Source: Rhizoctonia solani
Lineage: Eukaryota; Basidiomycota; Agaricomycetes; Cantharellales; Ceratobasidiaceae
Length of the DNA: 64,000 bases
Reading direction: 5' to 3'
NCBI RefSeq assembly: GCF_016906535.1
Contig: NC_057373.1
Coordinates: 2,046,001-2,110,000, forward strand
A program made the translations under genes and the position numbers. This document shows, one piece after another, positions 11,088-25,500 of the stretch (the first letter of the stretch is position 1; each line of letters begins with the position of its first letter). A model generated the notes under the pieces. That model was given only the letters and a program-made list of their open reading frames with translations, did not search any database and had not been told where the DNA came from.

Positions 11088-14000
11088 CTAGTGAATCCGG
11101 TCGGCCGACCAGTCAAGCCTCTGACGCAATATGCCGTTGAGCACAAATTCTTTACTATATATAGGGACGTCCTCTTTGATCAGCGTTTGCCAGCTGGCCT
11201 TGGCATCCTGACTGGATATGACGTGGTTGTGCTTCATATCATTTCCTATCTTCTTCTTTGTCGGTTTCGGCTCCAGCTTTACCTGTCGGAATGTGAACAT
11301 CAATTTTGTAGAAGTAAGACGTTCAACTTACCACACCGCCCGAGGATTCAATGACTCTTTGTATGCTCTTGAGTTCGGCCCCGACATTGTCAGTTACATA
11401 AAATGTGTGCCCTTCTAGCAATTTCCCTTTGTTTTCCTTGATCAACTTCAACGATTTGCTCAAACTCATCGAATATCTCTTCTCGTTGTCTGGATCAGAC
11501 AGTTTGTATTCGGCCTCGTCTATGGCCACCATTAGCGGATCGCACAGTACAAATAAAATAGTAAACTCACCTTGCAATTTGCCTTCTTTGATTGAATCTT
11601 GTAGCCAACGCATAGTTACGATATATTTGCATACTGGGAATGCGCAAAGGAATTTTTCTGTACGACTGATCGAGTTGACTACAAGGTGAGTACACTGAGA
11701 TGGGTCGTCCTCGGTGAAACTTGCTCCCAGCCGTTCCATTTGCTGTAAAGTCGTATGTTAATGCGATTATTAAATCAAGTGGCTAAACTCACCTTGATTT
11801 CGCTCTCGGTTGGTTTCGATTTGGAGCATACAATGCGGACAGGAGATTTCATTATTGGTTTCTGCGCTTGACGTCTTCACTTGCTTTGGGTTTGCTCTTA
11901 CCCCCCGTGATAGATTTGACCTTTTCAGACTCTTTCTTCGCTTCATTCTGCCCTTGCGAAGACTTCGTGACCTGTGATTTCTTGGGTCTTCCGTCGTCGT
12001 CGCCCCCATGTTTCTTCTTCTTGGGGGGCGGGGCGTCGTCGTCGTGGTTGACTATACTCGTACGACGCTGTTTCTTTTCGGCTAGTTGTTGCATCTTACG
12101 CACGTCCCCTTTACTGGAGCTCATCTCGTTCTGGAACTTCTGGACGTCGGGCATGATCTCGTTTCGTAGCTTATTCTGGGCAGCTGTTGCAGCCGCACGT
12201 GGAGTACGACCTCCGGCTGACATGCTCGGAGGTGACGGCTTTCGACGAATCGAGCGCTCGGATGACGAGGATGAATCGCTGTGGTGGTCAGTTCTCTCAT
12301 CATCTGATGAGGATTTGCGAGATTTGTGTTTGCCCTTATCGGGACTTAACAGTTTGATGACACTTCTCGGTTGCACCTCTGACAAGGGCTTTATGAAAGA
12401 AGAGGAAGAGGCTGCCGAAGTACTATCGGACAATTGCTTCCCTGTTGACTTGGATGGAGAGATTGGCGTGTCCTCGTCGTTCGCGGCTCGGGCCATTTTG
12501 GGGCGTTTTGCTGACTGGGAGGTACTAATATCGTTCTTCCGCTTCACAGAATTGGGTTTGGTGGACTTGGAGGGAGAGGTGTGCTGCGGTGTCTTGCCGT
12601 TAGAAGAAACGCCATTACGAGCTCGCTGACCTGCGTCAGAACTCCGTCGTGGAGATGCTGGTTTTGACGTAGGCATAGGTTTCGAAGGAGAGATTGGCCT
12701 GGAAGCATCGTCGACCATAGTGTTAGGAGCACGAGCAGAATGCGGATCCTGGGCTACTTCGGACTTCTTGTTTTGAGGGGCGGGGACTGGAGGTAGATTG
12801 CCATTGCCCACACCCTTAGTGTTGATGTCCTGCATCCAGTCGTGGCCTTGAGGGAAATTTAAGTATTTCTGGTCACTCGTTGGAAGTTTTTTCCACTCCC
12901 TGAAGCAATCCTCAAGCCAGAGGTGATTAACAATGGGAATCCGCCATTCCCGGGCCTTGGATATCTTGTTTTGTCTCGCTTGTTCAGGCGGAATTGTAGT
13001 GCTATTCAACATGGCAATGCTCAGTTGAGAAGACCTAGTCGAAAGAAGGAACGCTCACTGGGAAGCCACTACGCATGTATTTTTCAAAGTCATAGAAGGT
13101 GTAAATTTGCCTCCCAGGGCAGAAATCAACTATTAGTTTGATTAGTACGAACTCCTTGACCCAGTGAGTGCCCGCACCTTTTTTAGATATTCGCGAGCAT
13201 CCCAATGTAGTTTGTGATAGTAATATCCTGATATTACGATTGTCGGTAAATCGTCGTGGCTAAATTGACACCACTCACCTGGTCTTCAAATCCGGGAACT
13301 GGATGTTCGGGATAGGGATAATGCAAAAGATGCTCTCTCGGTGCCGACCATAACCCTGTGTTGGTGACATAGAGGATCCAGGCGGGTGTGCCTATAATGA
13401 GATTGCTGAATGTAGCGGCCTAGACAGAGAAAATGAGTTTGGAGAGAAGAGTACCATTTCAATAGACCTACAAGATCGTATTCGTGGTTGCCTCGATAAG
13501 ACGTAATAAATATGTCGGCGCCCTTTAATGTCTCCTCAGACACTCCGTCTCCTCCCAGGCTGAGTCCTGATATATAAGTGCCTCCAACTTGTTCAACCCG
13601 GCGCCGATAAACGTGATCTCGATTGGGATCGCTCTGCACCGCACGTGCAGAAAAAACAACACGTTTACCACCAAGCACTCGGTTGCTAAACGGGCTCTTG
13701 CTGTTAGATGGTTGAGTACTCGAGTTCGAATTAGGTTCGAGATCAGTACCGATGGCGGCGCGCAAAAGGCCACGCTGAGTCACTGCCTTGGAATCGTCTG
13801 TTGTATTCTCTGGGACGCCCTCCACAACCATATTCTCACTAATTTTCTGATTAACGACGGAACTAAAGCGTATGGTTGAAGCACCTACTTAAAGTCTGGG
13901 TTGAGTATGGGAGGATTGGGGAACAAGTAGTTCTTGGTGGAAAGGAGAGTTTCGCTCTTGAAGCAGTCAGAGAACCAATGTGTGACAACTACTTGAATCT

Positions 14001-14726
14001 GCAGGGGGTGGCCCTGGGTGTTTAGCGCCTTCGCGTACTTAGGCTAGCATTTCAAAGGAATTTAAGTTTGTCTCTTGGATGGCCCTGCGCGATGAGAAAC
14101 TTACCCCACTTTCGCTCAAACAAAATAAATGAGTAACATCGTTGGTCAACGCTTCTTTCCATTGACCTCCAAAAGCGACAATTCCTGCCGCAATAGACTC
14201 GCTATCTTTCAGAGGGATCTAGATAGAAAGGAATGGGAATAAATCAATAACTAGGACACATGGTCAACAACCTCATTAACATACGTCCGATGAGGTAGCC
14301 ACAACACCAGAAAATATCTTGTGGGGGTCGGCAGAGAAATATCGTGGACTAGATAGTATTCCATTAGACACTTCTCCCTGTATTTACATTGCAATCTAAC
14401 GCACTCTTGTAATTTGTCCAGAATCACGCTACGTTCCACCCAAGTAGGCTTTTGCCATAGTTAATTAGCAGCTAATTCAAGGAGAATGGAATGGCACGTA
14501 CTGTTACTATAATAGCCTCTTTCGCGTCATCGACTCCAATGAAGCAATCGGAAGAAGATATAACATGCGTAGCAGTGTTTGTATGCTCGACCTCAAGCCC
14601 GCCACGTTCGACTAAGAGCTCGCGCAGGTGGTCGATCATAGCAGTTGGCAAACCCTGAGCAATAAAGAAATGAACCCCAGAAAATAGCTGGGATAGTCCA
14701 TCTGAATTTCGGTCGGCCGAAGGCAT
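11088..14726 (-). CDS. Brc1/Rtt107-like six-BRCT genome-stability protein
   Basis: The start is the ATG at 14724-14726 (MPSADRNSDGLSQLF) and the stop is at 11088. Reading the exons gives four N-terminal BRCT repeats: LFSGVHFFIAQGLP; the WFSDCFKSETLLS unit; GKRVVFSARAV with GADIFITSYRG; and IPIVNHLWLEDCFREW. A long Ser/Lys-rich linker follows (about 12700-11900), then a BRCT pair (CTHLVVNSISRTEKFL ... MRWLQDSIKEG; HNHVISSQDAK ... PIYSKEFVLNGILRQRL). The 4+2 layout is that of S. pombe Brc1 and budding yeast Rtt107, which bind phosphorylated H2A through the C-terminal pair and scaffold repair at damaged forks. The family role is known; the assignment here is by architecture. One A appears to be missing near 11859-11861, between KRR and KPIMK. 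The promoter region (14727-15250) is shared with the divergent BTB gene. Confidence 0.85.
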
Positions 14727-15250
14727 GGTATACTGGTGTTATCTTGTTACGGTCTTTAGAGAAATAGCATACGTTGTGATCAACTATGGTCGGCCGCTCC
14801 CAGCCAGTCAACTGCTAAAGCGGTACAAACAAAGCGCCACGCCAAAGTCACGTGGTAGCCCAACGGCACCAGTACCGCCACCATCACCTTGCCCTGAATG
14901 TCTGTACCTATCCCATATTCCAGTTTGAGACCTTGCTGCCAAGGTTGTCCAAACAACTTACTTCCATGGCTGTATTATGCCAGAAGTAGACATAAGGCCT
15001 GCATGTGACTTAGATGCTAACTAATCAACTATATACGGAATGTAGTTATCCATTCTGCAAGAGATGCGATGTATAAGTCACACGAGATTGATGCATCCCA
15101 AAGCTCCAAGGATGCGTGGAAACCATGTGTTTGTATATTGATTATACACGCATCTGATAGGCGTAACCCATATAATAATCAACATATAATCCCGTATACT
15201 GTGTACCCCGCAGCCAACCATACCCCAAGGTGCCGTGCTAGGATCAAGTT
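14727..15250. promoter_or_regulatory. 524-bp divergent intergenic region
   Basis: This is the upstream region of both the six-BRCT gene (-) and the BTB gene (+). It contains AT-rich patches (CTATATACGG near 15030, CATATAATCC near 15185) that could be TATA elements. I find no other gene. Confidence 0.45.
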
Positions 15251-16524
15251 ATGTCTTCTAGAGCGCGATTGACTCGCGTTACCACATCACCACCATTTGT
15301 ATGCTACGTTCCGGTACCCAAATTGCCTCCTGACTCCGACACTGAGGAATGGCTGTCGCTCGAGCTAGACCATGTCATTGAGGACTCTCCGTTTCGTACA
15401 CCCACCTCTGATGCGAATCCGGGCGGGAATACCTTGATGCATAGGGATTTGGAGGGAAATGGTCGGTTTGGTCTGATTATCCAAGCGCGAGCATGTGCCA
15501 TGACATTCCCTACCTCTTAGATATTACTGAACGGGGCCATGTCGACCCCGAACCCCCGTACCCGAACCCTCCAGACTTGCGGGACCAACCCGACCACCCA
15601 AGAGACGCCACCCCTCTAAATGATAGGTTGCACGAAGCAAATTCGACGCGTACTGGCTCCCAAGAATATATTGACCGTATCAGTTTCAAAGACTGGAACG
15701 TTCGCGTACTGGTAAGGATGAATGATCGCGTTTGAAACTCGTCAATGAACACACCCAATCCTGTAGATAGGGAACAATTCATTTAAGTTGCACGAACATC
15801 AGTTAAGCAAGTTTTCGGCTCTGGAGAAACTCATTCGAGCAGCAAATGAGAACAGACACGAACCAGATCCCGGCCACAGCACTTGCACGAGACTGGAGCT
15901 CCCCTTAAACGACGAAAGCCCGACTGATTTTGAAAACATGGTCGAGATTTTGTACCTAAAGTAGGCCCTTGCCTCGCTTTATCCCAGATTATATTGACTA
16001 ATCTCACACCATAGCGTGTGTGATGGTGTGACAGACGATGATCATAGCATTCCAGTCCTGAAGTCAACACTCCGATTGGCAACCAAATACGAATACGAAC
16101 ACATGCGCGGATACGCTATCCTATGCCTTGAAAAAAGAGATCTAACGCCGATTGAACGTATCGAGCTCGCTCGTGAATGTAATATCCCTTCATGGTCAAG
16201 GGAAGCGTTGAGTGAGCTATGCGCTCGAGATGAATTGATCACTCTCGCCGAGGCAAGCATTCTTGGATTAGATACATTTTTTGAGCTAGCACACCGTCGT
16301 GAAGCCTTCAAAATGGAGCATAAACCAAATCATCGCCCATCAAGTAAGCGTGGTTTACTTTAGGATCCATCTAAATTATTAATCATGTAACTAACTGTAT
16401 TGGTCATATAGGCAATCGAAGTCGGGGACGCCAGAACGTTCGGACTAGCCGAACTCCATCCCCAAGTAGCCCAAGGAGGTCTCCCAGAATTAACCTAGGA
16501 AAGAATCGTGCACAACCGTATTAG
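15251..16524 (+). CDS. BTB/POZ domain protein
   Basis: Five exons, 15251-15461, 15521-15711, 15767-15960, 16015-16343 and 16412-16524, join in phase to about 345 residues with no internal stop. The ATG at 15251 opens a polar, acidic leader. The BTB fold begins at DRISFKDWNVRVLIGNNSF, continues with KLHEHQLSKFSALEKLI and DFENMVEILYLNVCDG, then KYEYEHMRGYAI. The C-terminal helices read LTPIERIELAREC and ASILGLDTFFELA. The tail after exon 4 is basic and Ser/Arg-rich (SNRSRGRQNVRTSRTPSPSS). BTB-only proteins of this shape are a large family in Agaricomycetes with largely unknown partners; some BTB proteins bridge to cullin-3. A decayed relative lies at 38.2-39.5 kb. Confidence 0.85.
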
Positions 16525-16786
16525 AGAAACCATACTTCATTGGACTGATCCAATCGACTTGGTATTCTATCAACGATTTTCCACGAAGCCACTCATGACC
16601 TGACTTCAATGCCACCATGTACGACTTCTTCGTACTAATCTTCCATGATTCATGGTTCCTAAAACTATTCGATCTGTTATTTGTAAAGCCAGAAGTGTTT
16701 AAAATACACTCAATCATGTTCATTTAACACCGATACAATTACAGTCTATGGTGGTCGATAACGACGCACAATTATAAATTCAAGAT

Positions 16787-18099
16787 CTAATGCAGACCCT
16801 CCGCATATACCTTCTTCCAGGAATCGCGGACCTTCCAAGCATCAAAGTAAGCAACAACCTTGGGGTCCAGCGTTAATCCTAGTGCTTCTCCCAAGGGAGA
16901 AATGTCATCAATCTTTGCACCGGAGACTCCTGCTGTGCGCGCAAGCCATGCGGCAACATGGAAGTCGGCTTCTCCAGGAGCCGAGCCATCAACAAAACCG
17001 CTTTCGGGAAGGAAGGCTGGGAGCTCGGAAGCGATAAAAGTCTTTACGTTGTCCCAGTGCTGGTTGGACTTGTCGAACCAACCAGAGGTGATATCAGTGG
17101 GAGCACCCTCTGTTATATATGGATCGATAAGTACTCAATCGTTCACGCATAAAGACATCACTGACCAGCGTAAACAGACGAAAGTAAGCCGTTAAATTCG
17201 AGCTTATCCTTGTACCATTTCTGGAGGTTCTCGGGTGACTTGGGAGCGAGCTCCTCAAGTTTGGCCTGACGCTGACGGATGAATTGTCCCGGAACGTCAC
17301 CGCGCTTGGCATCGAGTTCTTCTTGGTTACGGGCGGATAGCAATGAGAAATTGGGGTCGATATTATCACGGTGAATGGCCACAATAACGTCTTGGTGGGA
17401 TGACTTGGCACCCGGAGTAGGGGCATTCAAAACGATCCATTCGACCGATCCCTAATTGCAAGTTAAGTAAAGTTCCCAGATTCTCCTTACAGGACTCACG
17501 GTAGTGTCGGTATATATTTTATCAGTGGTGGCTAAGGTTGGGAGAGTGGCGTTGTTGTTCTAGGAAGGGCCCATGGTCACGGTTGTGCTGATTTGAGATA
17601 CGACATGAACTCACGATTTTAATGAATTCTGAAAACCGATGCCCGTAAGTATAAAAAGGCCATGTATCAATAGTCACAGCGAGCAACTCACCAGGTGTAA
17701 AGTTTTCTCCTTCCACCAGATTAACTGCTTTCTCTTCGACAGCTCCAGGGGGGTATTTAAGCTCCAGCCTACAGGCTTGTGGTTAGAGACACTGAAATTA
17801 GTAGCCTTGGAAAAGACTTACAGAGCGAGGCTCGGAGCCGATGCCTGCGCATATGTCGGTAAGGACGATGATCAGTTGAGACACAAAACATCACTCACCC
17901 ACACACTGGCAATAAATACATATAAAACAGGCTGCTCAAGAGGTAAGCCTGTGATTTTTTTTACTAAAATTAATTTTACCTTGGTTGTACTAGTTGCGGG
18001 TTTGGTTGTCTCAGTAGAAGCCGTGGTGACCTTCTCCTCAGACTTTTTCTTGTGGTGGAACAGACGGGTGATGAAGTTTCCCGGCTTACTGGATGACAT
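16787..18099 (-). CDS. glutathione S-transferase-like protein
   Basis: The start is the ATG at 18097-18099 (MSSSKPGNFITRLFHHKKKS); the stop TAG is at 16787-16789. After a basic, Thr-rich leader come a thioredoxin-like segment (ELKYPPGAVEEKAVNLVEG, FIKINNNATLPTLATT, where TLPTL carries the expected cis-Pro region) and a helical C-terminal GST domain. The latter includes IRQRQAKLEELAPKS, WFDKSNQHWDNVKTFIA and PGEADFHVAAWLARTAG. Seven or so GT-AG exons join in frame. The intron after TSTTK is either one of about 175 nt or two around a small exon. No catalytic Ser/Cys is obvious, so the enzyme may be a GST-fold protein rather than an active transferase. The leader is longer than in ordinary cytosolic GSTs. 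Confidence 0.75.
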
Positions 18100-18583
18100 G
18101 TTGGTTGGAGTTAATTAGAGAGCGTTATTCAAGCAGAAAGTTGTGGTTAATTAAGGAATAAATGTCAGTGGAGGAAGGGGGGCAAGTCGTGGGAGTAGCT
18201 AAGGCCAGGGTTGGTTCTTATTCACCAAAGAGCTGAATCAGTGGGTTGTTTTTAGAGGGGAGGGCCGCGGCCTCACTTTACCGGAGACCGCGGCGCTTAG
18301 TGATGGGGAAGCAATCGTACGGCTATAATCATCGACAGGGACCCACATGCGAAACTTGGAATACTGTTGTGCTGAGAGATCTCGACATGCCCCACAAAGC
18401 AGAAGCATCGCTTCATCGCTGCTGGTTGGCCGGATCACGATGTAGCGCCTAAACTCAAAGATAAGCACTGACGCGACAAAGAGGTGATATGCGCAATGCG
18501 GATGCGTTACAGATTCCCACGCATTTTTTGATGGGGAAGTACCTATGAGAGCTCGATGCAGATTGAAAGAAGTTATTTTCGCT
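18100..18583. other. intergenic, 484 bp
   Basis: This holds the GST-like gene's promoter and the 3' flank of the cytochrome b5 reductase gene. A 181-codon minus frame that enters here reads out of the last reductase intron and is not a gene. Confidence 0.5.
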
Positions 18584-19959
<1,376 letters not shown>

Positions 19960-20149
19960 GGTGGTTGGGGATTTTGTCTGGCCGCCCCACAACACAGCCA
20001 AACAACTGCATATGACCACCTGAATATCCCGGCGAAACTACCGAAATATCTCGGGCCCATCATCTCCGACATCCTCTATTAATTTACGTAGCATATACAG
20101 TTACACAGAATTATACAAAATGGAGACCAACGTAAATGGATTCTCGTAA

Positions 20150-22111
20150 CTATGAACCTTGGTCCTCGTCCTCCACCTCGAAGGCGCAACAATATGAATT
20201 AGTATCTACGAGAAGAATACCACGACCATCTGGCGCCCATCGAACGTCTCGTATCACCATTTCCTCTGAAATCGTTTTTTCAGTAAATTCCACCTTGCCA
20301 GTGATTAAGACTCACGACCAGGCACTCCAATACATTCCGCACCCTCATCCTCTATTTCTCCCACGTTGTCATTCACCCATTCGTTATTCGAAGTCCACAT
20401 GTACACTGCGGGACGAGAGCACGATATTGCAAGTGACTCGGCCCTCACAGGATTCCAGCTTGCACGGGTTATTGGAGTTGCGTGAAGCAAGACCGTTTTC
20501 AACGAGGGTTTAAACGGTTCATCAGGGGCGGGGAAGTTGTAGATATGCAATGCAGTGGAAGTGGATTCTGGAATGGAATTATTATCTGATACTTATTGGT
20601 TATACCCTTGTGGCTCACCATATCTGACAAAGAGCATGGTCCCTGTGAGATTCCATTCGACCTGCGCCGCGCCTGTTTTTGGAAGACCTTTGGCGCCATC
20701 TCGGCGTGTGATGGTAAGAGCTGTGATACCAACCCCTCTGTCGTCTACCCAAGATTATTAAAATACGAAAAAAAGGTTCCGGTAAAGGCGGCTTACATTC
20801 AGAAAAAGAGCCCTCCGGCCCTTTTGTTAGCCAGTTCGCCGGTTCCTTCCAAACTTTCTATGTAATATATGAGCGATTATTAGATTCGGATTACTCATTC
20901 ACTCACAACACCCAGTGGAACCCTTGGATTAAGCTCAAAGGTTATAACTACTGACCAGCTCAAGCTGCTGAGGATATGAATCTATGGGTATATCAATACA
21001 TCTCACTCGTCAAACTATTATGGCCACACTCGCCTTATCATCCCAGCCTCCAACGGCGAGAAACGCACCACTTGGATGCCAGGCAACGGATCGTATGCCA
21101 AGCCCAGGATCAGGATCGGGAGTAAATGTCCTCAAAACGGTGCCAGCCAAGTTTAGGATCGAAAGCTTGTACTGAGACAGAATTATAAATATATGACAAT
21201 GTGACAATATGTGCTGTTGCTGCTGTCATACCTCGAGTGGCCCCTCCCAGACTGCCAGGTGCCTTCCATTTGGGGACAGTGCCATAGCGGCTAGTGATTG
21301 GGTAGGAGATTGAAAGTGCTAACATAATGCTTTGGTATGTGAGTATGTAAAAGGGGAAACAACCCTACCCGAGTGACTTTATACCCGTCCCTGGCATCAT
21401 ATACGCCAATGGTATCTCTTGACTTGTGTCTCTCGGCCAAAATAAAGTATCGACCATCCTTTCTGAAAGTGTAACCTATCGGATTCAGGCTTTTTTTGCA
21501 AGGAATGCATATCTATATCTTACTTACCGCGATCCATATGCTTGGGGAACTGAATATAAGTTGCCGTCCCATTTAGGAGTGACCATACTGTTACCCGCAG
21601 CTAATGTGACCTATGAGTACTCTCCTGGGGTTGCTGATACGCTCGAGTCACTCACTCCCCACTCCGAGAAACAGATAATACTTCGGCCATCTGGAGCCCA
21701 TTCGGCACGCGCTAAGCCTTCTGCTCCAGCTTCGACACGCGCATTCCATTGTGGGTCTACCATGCTGTATACATTCACAACCCCACGTTTGGAACAACAC
21801 GCAAGTACGTATTCAGAGTCGCAAGACCAGCCTATATGGGTAATCCATCCGTCAGGAGTGGCCTCTTCGTTTTGAGTTGTAGAGCTCGATCGCAATACTC
21901 GAGAAGTACGAGAACGGGCATTAGTTGGGGCCACAAGCGAGTTGGTCGAGGAGGGAGAAGTATCAACGTCCCATGTTCGTGCGATCTGGAATGTGCCACA
22001 GCGACGAACTACGAGCTGATCTCGAACAGCCGTCAAAAGATAGGTGGTACCAGGACTGAATTGTGCTAGTTGGCCGGTTTGTTTAAATACCTCTGTAAAG
22101 TCGAGTAACAT
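20150..22111 (-). CDS. WD40 protein Wdr8/WRAP73
   Basis: The start is the ATG at 22109-22111 (MLLDFTEVFKQTG). WD repeats read as WDVDTSPS, GWITHIGWSCDSEYVLACC, GLARAEWAPDGRSIICFSE, FPKHMDRG, GLGIRSVAWHPSGAFLAVG, ITRASWNPVRAESLAISC and VIRDVRWAPDGRGILLV. The stop is at 20150. Order and wording match vertebrate WRAP73 along the whole length. In fission yeast, Wdr8 works with Msd1 and kinesin-14 at the spindle pole body to anchor microtubule minus ends; in animals it is a centriolar-satellite protein. The fungal role here is inferred from that family. It ends about 190 bp upstream of the b5 reductase start, on the same strand. Confidence 0.88.
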
Positions 22112-22584
22112 TTCGCCCAAACGCTCACGATCTTCACGTGACTAATTATAATTCTGTCGTGCCTCACATGCGGCGCTTGGGCGCGTCTGTCTCATATACA
22201 TAGTCCATAATCGGGTATCACGTACATACAGATACACTTCCGCTATTATTATGTTTGAGCTCTTAGTCTATGGAGGCATAGGGAGCAGCAAAACGACAGG
22301 AATGAGGAAGGGTACCCAAATCGATACAATCAGAGTATGCGTGCATGCATACCGTGGATGTACAACTATATCAAGGAAAGGCAAAATAAGCAAAAGAATG
22401 TAAGGTTCGTGTCCGGACGAGATCAGCAAGATATTGCACAGAGAAAGAAACGTAAAAAGTATATGCATGTATAGATGAAAAGGCGCTAATCAAAATCAAA
22501 GAGTGAAGCTGGCGAGACAACAGGTCAAGATGAATCGTGCAAGCTGTGCTAAAGAAACTGCGAAGAAGCGAAAACTATGTCCGT
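22112..22584. other. intergenic, 473 bp
   Basis: This contains the upstream region of the Wdr8-like gene and the 3' flank of the mucin-like gene. I see no gene in it. Confidence 0.5.
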
Positions 22585-25500
22585 TTATGTGGCATTAGTG
22601 ACCTAAAAATGTTGTTAGGATGGTTCCATGTTGTAATTTCAAGTACACTCACAGTCAATACCTTGCGAGTATAGTCCTCATCGTCTCGCAAGCTCCCTTC
22701 ACTTCCTACGCCTCCACGTAAACGCATTCCTAATGTATCGCCATTGAATCCTCGGCCGTCATCACTGCCGACCAACGAGCCTTCTGGGACAGAGTACATC
22801 GAAACCGAATCACCAGACTCCCGTTTGTTTTGACCACTGGGTCCACCGGCGATGGCAGCCGCACCATGACCGAGTCCAGGTGCATACGTAGGCGCTTGCG
22901 AAGAACCGGATGTGGGTGACATGGCACGTCGAGGAGAAGTTGGCGATGTCCGGGGATCGGGCATACCTCCCGTGGCAGACGGAACCTGGTAATGCCTATA
23001 GTCATACTCATACCCATCGAGTCCTCCGCTTCCAATTCGAGTGTGCATCGTTGATTGAGGGTGACCGGACGAGGAAGCCGTTGGAACATTGTACGCGGCG
23101 TAGGGATCATACGGCTCGTAAGATGCCTTGCCCGCGCCAAGGTATTCCCCGTGCTGCCCAATCGCATGCGGAGTACCCGCGGCATACCCGAATGGATTTC
23201 GCTGAGACATGCTGTGGCTATTACTCGTTGGCTCGTCGTCGTCATCATCCTCAAATGGTACACGATTCTGAGGGCCAAGTGATGCAGCCATAACTGCGTC
23301 GCGTTCATTTTGCTTGTGTCGCCGCCGCCGATGGTACGCAAGAAGCAAGAAGGCAAGAATCGCAGCACCTGCAATACCTACAATTAAAAATACACCAGCC
23401 ACGGCCCCTTTGTTTTGGAAAAATCTATAAACGGAGGTCAACAACCGGTACCAGATAAAACGAGTATACAGTGACAACATACGCCGTGCTTCTTTGACCC
23501 CCAGTATCAGGGTTTAGTGCTCCCGTGGGTTGTGCAACAATCTACCGCAGCGGCTTGTTAATACAAAACATGATTCAGGCACTGATCCACGTACTTGTGT
23601 AATCGTTGTCATAGCCCCATCCGACCGAGTTGAGAGCATCACAGAAGTGATCTCTGATGGGGCAAACGTAGAAACCTGACCATTCGATTCAGTAGTCGTA
23701 ACGAAGAACGATGACTCTGCGGTGGTGTCTGGTCGTCGTGTCGAAGCAGGCAATTGACTGTTTAAGCATCAGTAGGATGCTCTCAGCACTAACATGAAAA
23801 CTTACGTTGGGGTCTGGGGTCGGTCAGATGTAATGGTAACGACCCGTGTTGACGTAGGTTCAACCTGCGAGGTAACGGACTGAGAAGGTTGAGCGACACT
23901 CGACGGACTGGTCTGTGGCGGGACAGTAGTCACAGTGGGACCTTCTGAGACTGATTGACTTGGACTCTGAATGATTTGAGAAGGCGTGGCCGTGGCCGAT
24001 GGAGTCTGAGACGGGGTAATTGGTGGTGTCTGTGATCCAGAAACCGATGGAGTCTCAGAAGGTGTCGGCGTTTGGCTCTGCGTCGGTGTAGGCGTTTGCG
24101 ACTGAGAGAGAGTTTCACTTTCACTTTGTGAGGGCGTCTGACTCGGGGTTGGTGTCGGTGTCGGTGTGGGAGTCGGCGTTGGTGTCGGTGTTGGCGTCGG
24201 AGTCGGCGTCGGTGTGGGTGTGGGAGTTGGCGTCGGCGTCGGTGTAGGTGTAGGTGTTGGCGTAGGTGTGGGAGTAGGAGTAGGCGTAGGCGTCGGCGTC
24301 GGCGTCGGCGTTGGTGTGGAGTAGGTGTGGGAGTAGGTGTTGGAGTAGGCGTAGGCGTTGGTGTTGGCGTCTCGCTGGGGGTTGCTAGAAAGCGCATATA
24401 TGTTAGTACAATTATGAAAATTCCAATACAGACACATACGCGTCACAGATGGCTGAGATTGCGATGGTGTGGGCGTAGGAGTGGGTGTAGGAGTGGGTGT
24501 AGGAGTGGGCGTAGGAGTGGGCGTAGGAGTGGGGGTGGGTGTGGGTGTAGGAGTGGGCTCATTCGATGTCTCACTTTGCGAAGTAACCGGAGGATTAGAT
24601 GAAGTTACAGGTGGTTCGGAGGTAGTGACAGGCGGATTGGACGTGGTTTCGGGCGGTTCGGACGTAGTTGGATTTTCAGTAGTTGTAGGTTGTGCATCCA
24701 AAGTTGGTGTCACAGTAGGGCCGACAGATACAGATATAGAAACAACAGATGATGCAGGTGGGTTAGAGCTGAAACTATAAATGGGGGGGGGGGATAGAAA
24801 AAATGGCGATGGGACTCACGTTGGCGAAGGCTCAGCGACGCTAGTGCCTGCAGACGTGGTAATGGGCGGGTTTGTTTCAGTGGACGTAGGAGTAGCCAAT
24901 GTGGGCGTGGCGGTGTTTTGAGTGGTAGGGGGCGGCGTAGATTCAGGTATTGATGTCGGTTCATTAGATGTAGTTGGTTCAGTAGTAGGCGATCCCGGAG
25001 CCGAAGTAGTTTCAGGCGGCGCAGACGTAGTTTCCGGAGGTGCAGATGTCGTTGGTTCGGGGACGGCCGATGTAGTTTCGGGAGGAACGGACGTAGTTTC
25101 AGGCGGAACGGACGTAGTTGGAGGTGCAGTAGTTTCGGGACGTTCAGATGTGGTTTGAGGGGGCGCCGAGGTTGTTTCGGGGCGTTGGGACGTCGTTTCA
25201 GGCGGTCGAGAGGTTGTTTCGGGAGGTTGAGTGGTCGTTTCCGGTTGGGTGGTCGTAGGCGCCGGCGTAGTTTCGTCAGGTGTAGTCGTAGGTTCCCGCG
25301 TAGTTGTCGGTTCGGGAGCAGCAGTGGTCGTAGGCGCACGCGTAGTTTCGGGGGCGGCGGTCGTTTCGTTATCCCGAGTCGTAGTCGGCGGTTCGGAAGT
25401 CACAGCGGGTGCCGATCCTATAGAACGAGGTCAAAACCCAACCGCAGCAATGACAAAGAGTCATTGGGGTTAGTATTTCAAGATAGGATAAAACCGGAAA

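Noticed and set aside
10619..11146. 175-codon minus-strand open frame
   Set aside because: It overlaps the last BRCT exon in another frame, has no family signal and no splice support; most likely the 3' flank of the BRCT gene.
11868..12629. 253-codon plus-strand frame
   Set aside because: It is the antisense of the Ser/Lys-rich linker of the six-BRCT protein and has no splice or domain support.
24125..24560. possible CRISPR-like or transposon-end repeat array
   Set aside because: The units are 6-12 nt, contiguous and without spacers, and they encode Thr-Pro in a surface protein.
24327..24780. Gly-Val and Gly-Arg repeat frames on the plus strand
   Set aside because: They are antisense readings of the TP repeats of the mucin-like gene.
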